Of a stretch of 64,000 nt of DNA, positions 59,766 to 64,000 are shown one piece after another (position 1 is the stretch's first letter; the number at the start of each line of letters is the position of its first letter). The translations under genes were made by a program, and so were the position numbers. This DNA is from a bacterium (GTDB taxonomy: Bacteria; 4484-113; JAFGCY01). The DNA lies in NCBI GenBank assembly GCA_020849855.1, contig JADZFO010000038.1:62001-126000 (forward strand). The letters run 5' to 3'. The notes under the pieces are model-generated. The model was given only the letters and a program-made list of their open reading frames with translations. It made no database searches and was not told where the DNA came from.

Positions 59766-61676
59766 ATGGAACAGTTTTCAGTTGGGATTTTTGAGAAGCT
59801 GCAGAACTTCCTGATCTGGGCGGCCAACCCGATCTCGCAGCTGCTGCTTTTCCCGCTGCTGGGCTGCCTGCTGATCAGCGGGCTGAAGCCGGGCAACCTG
59901 CCGCGCATCCGTTTCTATGCCGTCCTGTTCAGCGCTTTGACCCTGCTGGTCTCCATCCTGATGGTCACCGGGCTGCCCGAGGGCCTGCGCAAGTCCGCGC
60001 CCTTCTTCAGCCAGTACCTGGCTCTGCAGCCCGACGCCCCGCCGCAGTTCGGCCTGCCCGCCGACCAGTACAAGTGGATCACCATCCAGTACGGTGAGCA
60101 CCAGAGCCTCTCAGTGAACTGGAATGTCGGCGTGGACGGCCTGTCGATGCCGCTGATTGTGCTTTCCAGCGCGCTCTTCCTTGGCGCGACCCTCTGGGGC
60201 TTGAGCCGCAAGGAGCAGGCCCGGGAGTTCTATGCCCTGCTGCTGCTGCTGCAGGTGGGCATTGGCGGCGTGTTTGTCTCCCTGGACTTCATCCTTTTCT
60301 ATCTGTTCTGGGAGCTGATGCTGCTGCCGATGTACTTCCTGATATCCGGATTCGGGAAGGAACGCGTGGCCGCCCAGCGGGCGGCAATCAAGTTCTTCCT
60401 CTTCACCATGGGCGGCAGCGTGTTCTTCCTGGTCAGCGCCATCGCCATGAAGGTGCTGAGCAATATCTACAGCTTCGCGATCATCGATATCTGCATGGCG
60501 GCCATCGACCCGGACAAGATGGGCTACCTGCCCCTGGCCCTGCGCACGATGATGTTCGTCGGCCTGCTGCTGGCCTTCGCGGTCAAGATCCCGATCTTCC
60601 CGCTGCATACGTGGCTGCCGGACGCGCATACCGAGGCCCCGACGGAGATCTCCGTGATCCTGGCCGGCATCATGCTGAAGACCGGCGCCTATGCCATGCT
60701 GCGCATCCTCTACTTCGCCTTCCCGGATGTGGGCTATGCAGTGGGGCCGATACTGGCCACCTGCGCGGTGATATCCATCGTCTATGGTGCGGCGATAACA
60801 CTGGCCCAGACGGACTTCAAACGCATGGTGGCCTACAGCTCGATCAGCCACATGGGCTTTGTGGTGCTGGGCATCTCGGCAATGAACGTTGACGCCATGG
60901 TTGGCGCCACCTTCCACATGGTGGGCCACGGCATCATCATCGCCACGCTCTTCTTCCTCAGTGGTGTGCTGGAGCGGCGCTATGGCACCCGCGACCTGCG
61001 GCAGATCAGCGGCATGCTGAAGCTGGCCCCGGCCTACAGCCCCTTCCTGGTGCTGGCGGCGGTGGCCGGCATGGGCTTCCCCTTCCTGGCCGGCTTCTGG
61101 GGCGAGCTGATGGTGCTGTGGGGCAGCTTCTATAACAACCCCAACTGGGAGAGCGTGCGCGTGGGGCCGCTGGACGGCGCGACATACTTCCAGGTGCTGG
61201 CGGTGACTGCCTGCCTGGGCATCCTGACCAGCGCGGTGTATATGCTGCGCATGCTGGTCCGCGTGCTGGGCGGCCCGGCACCGAGCCTGGCCTCGCAGCA
61301 GTATGAAGAGAAGCTGCCGGCGATGGCGCAGCCGGTGCTGCTGGCCGGCACCGAGCCCAAGAACCCGCAGCAGGCCCTGGCCTGGGCCGGCCTGAGCGGC
61401 TCGCCGATGGCCGCCAGCTTTGAGCTGGAAGCGGCCGATTCGGCAGCTGCGGCGGAGCAGGCCGCGCTGGATTCCGGCGCCGGCACAGCTTCAGTGCCGC
61501 TGGACGTGGAAGATGCCCCGCAGCCAAAGGTCTGGCGCGGCATGCGCCTGAACGAGGCCCTGGTGCTGATTCCGCTGGCCCTGGCGATCATCATCCTGGG
61601 CTTGCAGCCCTCCGGCCTCTTCGCCATGAGCTCATCTCTGGCCGCCAGCATGATGCAGTACTTCCTGGCCTTCTAG
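59766..61676 (+). CDS. nuoM: Complex I-like antiporter subunit NuoM
   Basis: 636 residues. All main features are canonical: FYLFWELMLLPMYFLISGFG (Glu), IPIFPLHTWLPDAHTEAPTE with the preceding channel Lys, VILAGIMLKTGAYAMLR, TDFKRMVAYSSISHMGFV (Lys) and GFWGELMVLWGSFY. A hydrophilic Ala/Glu-rich insertion of about 95 residues sits before the last helix (about 510-600). No nuoN follows; the next gene is purN. NuoM is the last gene of the operon. Confidence 0.95.
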   Translation: MEQFSVGIFEKLQNFLIWAANPISQLLLFPLLGCLLISGLKPGNLPRIRFYAVLFSALTLLVSILMVTGLPEGLRKSAPFFSQYLALQPDAPPQFGLPADQYKWITIQYGEHQSLSVNWNVGVDGLSMPLIVLSSALFLGATLWGLSRKEQAREFYALLLLLQVGIGGVFVSLDFILFYLFWELMLLPMYFLISGFGKERVAAQRAAIKFFLFTMGGSVFFLVSAIAMKVLSNIYSFAIIDICMAAIDPDKMGYLPLALRTMMFVGLLLAFAVKIPIFPLHTWLPDAHTEAPTEISVILAGIMLKTGAYAMLRILYFAFPDVGYAVGPILATCAVISIVYGAAITLAQTDFKRMVAYSSISHMGFVVLGISAMNVDAMVGATFHMVGHGIIIATLFFLSGVLERRYGTRDLRQISGMLKLAPAYSPFLVLAAVAGMGFPFLAGFWGELMVLWGSFYNNPNWESVRVGPLDGATYFQVLAVTACLGILTSAVYMLRMLVRVLGGPAPSLASQQYEEKLPAMAQPVLLAGTEPKNPQQALAWAGLSGSPMAASFELEAADSAAAAEQAALDSGAGTASVPLDVEDAPQPKVWRGMRLNEALVLIPLALAIIILGLQPSGLFAMSSSLAASMMQYFLAF

Positions 61677-61690
61677 CGGCCTGGTAGCCC

Positions 61691-61696
61691 TATAAT
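61691..61696 (+). promoter_or_regulatory. -10 box of purN
   Basis: Perfect TATAAT, 9 nt before the ATG at 61706, with no Shine-Dalgarno. Probably gives a leaderless mRNA or a very short leader. Confidence 0.55.
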
Positions 61697-61705
61697 CCCT
61701 GCGCC

Positions 61706-62422
61706 ATGGACAGCGTCCACCCCAGCCTGCGCATCGCCGCCCTGATCAGCGGCAGCGGCTCCACCCTGCTGAACATCCTGCAGCGCATCGCGGACGGCCG
61801 CCTGCGCGGCGTGGAGGTTTGCGGCGTGGCGGCCAGCCGGGACTGCCCGGGCCTGGAGCATGCCCGCGCCTTTGGCATCCCCTGGGTGATTGTGCCGCGC
61901 ACAGCGCCGCCGGCCGAGGCCCTGCAGCCGGCGGAGGCCAGCGCCTTCACGGCCGCTTTTGACGCCGCCGAGTTCTCAGAGCGCCTGAGCGCCGAGCTGG
62001 ACCGCTGGCAGCCGCAGCTGGTGGTCTGCGCCGGCTTCCTGAGCCTTTACCTGCCTGCGCCGCAGTACCGCCACAAAGTGCTGAACGTGCACCCCGCGCT
62101 GTTGCCGGCCTTCGGCGGGCCGGGGATGTATGGGCAGCGTGTCCACGAAGCCGTGCTGGCGAGCGGGGCAAAGGTCAGCGGCTGCACGGTGCACCTGACG
62201 GACGAGCACTATGACTCCGGGCCGATCATCGCCCAGCGCACTGTGGCCGTCCTGCCGGATGACACGCCGGAGACGCTGTCAGCGCGGGTGCAGGCAGCGG
62301 AGAGGGAGCTGTACCCCCTGGTGCTGCAGGGCTTTGCCGACGGGCGCATCCGCATCAGTGCGGAGGGCGCGGTGGAGCTGGACCCGCGGGTGCTGACGCA
62401 GGAGCCGGGTGGCGCGGGCTGA
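61706..62422 (+). CDS. purN: Phosphoribosylglycinamide formyltransferase PurN
   Basis: Third step of purine synthesis, with 10-formyl-THF as donor. 238 residues. IAALISGSGSTLLNILQRI binds the phosphoribosyl group, VNVHPALLPAFGG carries the catalytic Asn/His pair, and VHLTDEHYDSGPIIAQ the catalytic Asp. A non-conserved insertion (TAPPAEALQPAEAS) sits in the first third. It stands alone downstream of the complex I-like operon with its own -10 box. Confidence 0.94.
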   Translation: MDSVHPSLRIAALISGSGSTLLNILQRIADGRLRGVEVCGVAASRDCPGLEHARAFGIPWVIVPRTAPPAEALQPAEASAFTAAFDAAEFSERLSAELDRWQPQLVVCAGFLSLYLPAPQYRHKVLNVHPALLPAFGGPGMYGQRVHEAVLASGAKVSGCTVHLTDEHYDSGPIIAQRTVAVLPDDTPETLSARVQAAERELYPLVLQGFADGRIRISAEGAVELDPRVLTQEPGGAG

Positions 62423-62426
62423 GGCC

Positions 62427-62846
62427 CTAGGCGCCGAGCAGGTGGTGCCGGGCGCTGTAGGCCCCGACGACAGCCAAGAAGGCGCCGCCGATGGCGGTGG
62501 CGGCGAGGGACATCGCGCTGGCGCTGAGCGCCAGATCGCCCACCGTCAGGGAAAGGGTGGTATCAGCGAGCTCAAAGTTCCAGGCGGCCAGCAGGCCGTC
62601 CACGCCGGGCAGGGCCATGGCGCAGAGGCCCAGCGCGCCGATGCCAAGGGCCAGCTTCTCGCCGGTGCCAAGACGCCGCAGGGTATCCCAGAGCCCGGAG
62701 ATGCCGCGGGGCTTGGCCAGCAGGACAGGGGCCGGCAGGCGGCTGATTGAATCCATCACCGAGCGCTTGAAGCCGGGGGACAGCTCATGCGGCTTCCCGG
62801 CCCGCAGCAGGCGCTCCAGCTTTTCCATTTTCCTTTCGTCACTCAT
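62427..62846 (-). CDS. Small membrane protein, putative anti-sigma factor
   Basis: 139 residues. The soluble N-terminal 50 residues (KLERLLRAGKPHELSPGFKR) are followed by two hydrophobic stretches (LALGIGALGLCAMALPG and LAATAIGGAFLAVVGAYS). It lies directly downstream of an ECF sigma gene on the same strand, the usual place of its membrane anti-sigma. No HxxxCxxC zinc motif of the ZAS type is seen, so the assignment rests on context. Confidence 0.55.
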   Translation of the reverse strand: MSDERKMEKLERLLRAGKPHELSPGFKRSVMDSISRLPAPVLLAKPRGISGLWDTLRRLGTGEKLALGIGALGLCAMALPGVDGLLAAWNFELADTTLSLTVGDLALSASAMSLAATAIGGAFLAVVGAYSARHHLLGA

Positions 62847-62906
62847 CTCGTCGTGTCCCTACAGCAATAGTACCCGTGTGTAACCCTTCCTGCAGTCCCG
62901 GCCTGC

Positions 62907-62926
62907 GGGCGGACATCCGTCCGCCC
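62907..62926. repeat. Single CCCCTACA-family hairpin
   Basis: GGGCGGAC-ATCC-GTCCGCCC followed by CCTAC, overlapping the gap between the sigma factor and its downstream neighbour. Confidence 0.7.
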
Positions 62927-63532
62927 CTACTCATCCAGCAGGGCCGGGTCCAGGATCTCGGCCAGGCGCAGCTTGCCCCGGCGGATATGGGTCCGCACGG
63001 TGTTCAGGTTGAGCTGCATGGCCTCGGCAATCTCTTCATAGCTCAGTTCTTCAAAGTAATACAGGCACAGCGCCACCCGCTGCAGCTCCGGCAGGCGCTT
63101 CAGCGCGCGGCCCAGATCGGTGTTCTGGGCGTGGCCGGCGCTGGCCGACTGGCGCAGGTCCTGGGGCTGGACGCCCACTTCGGCCTGCTCCTCAATGCTC
63201 GCGCTGCCCGGGCGGCTGGCCTTGCGCTTGAGGTGCTGGCGGGCCACATTTATGGCAATGCGGTAGATCCAGCTAGAAAGCTTGGCCTCTCCGCGGAAGC
63301 CGCCAAGGCCCTTATAAGCATTGACAAAGGTCAGCTGGGCCAGGTCCTCGACATCGCTTGCTTCAACGCCCTGGGCGGAGATCACGCCGGCGACCAGGCT
63401 GGAGTAGCTGTCCACAATGCGGGCGAACAAATGGCTCTCGCCGGCGGCAATCCGCCGGCACAAGGCAAGCTCGTCTGTGCCCGTCTCCACTTTTGGCGCC
63501 ATCCCCAGCCAGGTGTTGATCCGTGTGAGCAT
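62927..63532 (-). CDS. ECF-type RNA polymerase sigma factor
   Basis: 201 residues. Region 2: SHLFARIVDSYSSLVAGVIS, VEDLAQLTFVNAYKGLGGFR and AKLSSWIYRIAINVARQHLK. Region 4: LKRLPELQRVALCLYYFEEL, SYEEIAEAMQLNLNTVRTHI and RRGKLRLAEIL. A linker of about 35 residues separates them. The group cannot be assigned without a search. The neighbouring small membrane protein may hold it inactive. Confidence 0.93.
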   Translation of the reverse strand: MLTRINTWLGMAPKVETGTDELALCRRIAAGESHLFARIVDSYSSLVAGVISAQGVEASDVEDLAQLTFVNAYKGLGGFRGEAKLSSWIYRIAINVARQHLKRKASRPGSASIEEQAEVGVQPQDLRQSASAGHAQNTDLGRALKRLPELQRVALCLYYFEELSYEEIAEAMQLNLNTVRTHIRRGKLRLAEILDPALLDE

Positions 63533-63648
63533 TGTCGCACTTTAAGAGCATTGCCGGCGCGCCTGAGTTTCAGCGCCCGGGGAAAACTTCAGGCGGCGCG
63601 GAATCCATCGTTACAATGTTGGCAGGCTGATGCATCACGGGGGATAGC

Positions 63649-64000
63649 GTGGCTACTGAGAGGGAACTGCAGGCGCTGGACTGGGCCGAAGACCTTGCCC
63701 GCGAGCTGGCGCCCGAAGAGCTGGACCTGGCCGGGCCGCTGCTGCAGGCCTATCTTGATGGCAGCGACCAGCTGCGCCCGGCCAGCCCGCACGGGAGCTT
63801 TGGCGCGGGGCAGATTGTGGCCCTGCTGCCCTTCGTCTTCAAGGGCCTGGGGGCCAGCGGCCCGCTGCTGGCCGAGCTGCTGGGCAGCGGCATGCTGCTG
63901 AAGGTGCTGGAGACCTGCGGCGCGGCCCTGACCGTGGTTGAGCTGGGGCGTCAGGCCCAGAAGCTGATGGGCGGGCACAGCACGGAGAACCGCCAGCTGC
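63649..64000 (+). CDS. Partial gene at the right edge, unknown protein
   Basis: GTG at 63649 opens a frame that runs to the window end without a stop (about 117 residues). GGGGGA lies 5-10 nt upstream and TACAAT at 63612-63617 may be the -10. The sequence (MATERELQALDWAEDLAREL, FGAGQIVALLPFVFKGLGAS) is Leu/Ala-rich with no recognised family. It is divergent from the ECF sigma gene, with 116 nt between, and could be under its control. Confidence 0.5.
   Translation, partial: MATERELQALDWAEDLARELAPEELDLAGPLLQAYLDGSDQLRPASPHGSFGAGQIVALLPFVFKGLGASGPLLAELLGSGMLLKVLETCGAALTVVELGRQAQKLMGGHSTENRQL

Noticed and set aside
62427-63532. Zinc-binding anti-sigma of the ZAS class
   Set aside because: The small membrane protein has no HxxxCxxC motif, so only a context-based anti-sigma label is kept.

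Overview
The window is a GC-rich chromosomal segment from an uncultured bacterium. Its phylum cannot be fixed from the sequence alone. It has many exported lipoproteins (PKD, dockerin-like, cohesin-like and carboxypeptidase-regulatory domains), several genes that look leaderless (a TANNNT box 6-9 nt before the start codon, no Shine-Dalgarno), and dense families of short hairpin repeats. These features suggest a little-studied, large-genome bacterial lineage. No tRNA, rRNA, phage, transposase or CRISPR locus was seen.

Layout. 1-640: a candidate small RNA (possibly SRP RNA) with its own promoter and terminator. 640-9k: sppA, an ArsR regulator, a lipoprotein carrying a c-type heme site, two tandem class I aminotransferases, a dockerin-like lipoprotein and a RelE-type toxin-antitoxin pair. 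8.6-12.5k (minus strand): purS and purQ with a four-helix-bundle gene wedged between them inside 28-bp inverted repeats, then accB-accC. 12.6-16.1k: hairpin arrays, RHS/YD-repeat remnants, a small HExxH lipoprotein and a 1-kb repeat desert. 16.2-29k: DoxX/MarR pair, a thioredoxin-like protein, superoxide dismutase, a nucleotidyltransferase, a sorbosone-dehydrogenase-like protein, a PKD lipoprotein, a heparinase II/III-like lyase and two membrane-anchored proteins. 29-48k: a strongly promoted basic protein, an ABC-2-like membrane protein, a cohesin/dockerin-like lipoprotein, a 2-oxoacid:ferredoxin oxidoreductase beta subunit, an SQR-like flavoprotein, truB, a pseudopilin/ankyrin gene between direct repeats, nadA and an exported protein with 20 Cys in 77 residues. 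48.2-61.7k: a complex I-like operon. 61.7-64k: purN, an ECF sigma factor with a putative anti-sigma partner, and a truncated gene at the edge.

The strongest candidate for an undescribed system is the complex I-like operon (nuoA-B-C-D-X-H-mntA-hepT-Y-J-K-L-M). NuoE, F, G, I and N are absent here. NuoB has lost all four cysteines that bind cluster N2, and only one Cys (Cys14) remains in the protein. NuoD has Val and Trp where the quinone-contacting His and Tyr are expected, and NuoA has Ser in place of the loop Cys. The membrane arm has grown: NuoH carries about 135 extra residues with four predicted helices, NuoJ has a multi-helix N-terminal extension, and two unknown four-helix membrane proteins (X and Y) sit where E/F/G and I would be. 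The proton-channel residues of NuoK, L and M are largely kept. I infer an ion-translocating complex that no longer uses N2/quinone chemistry. A MNT/HEPN toxin-antitoxin pair is joined to the operon by 4-nt overlaps at each junction.

A second theme is the repeats. Several families of palindromic words share a frame (GGAGCG..stem..ATCTTC, or stem..CCCCTACA) while the stem sequence changes with compensating changes on both sides. They form about 31-bp tandem arrays between genes. Inside nuoC and nuoD they occur with an exact 30-bp period, so they read as a decapeptide repeat in frame. Other word families (GGACTCAGGAC, GATTGCTGATTG, GGCTAATGG) form inverted pairs bounding short islands at gene junctions.
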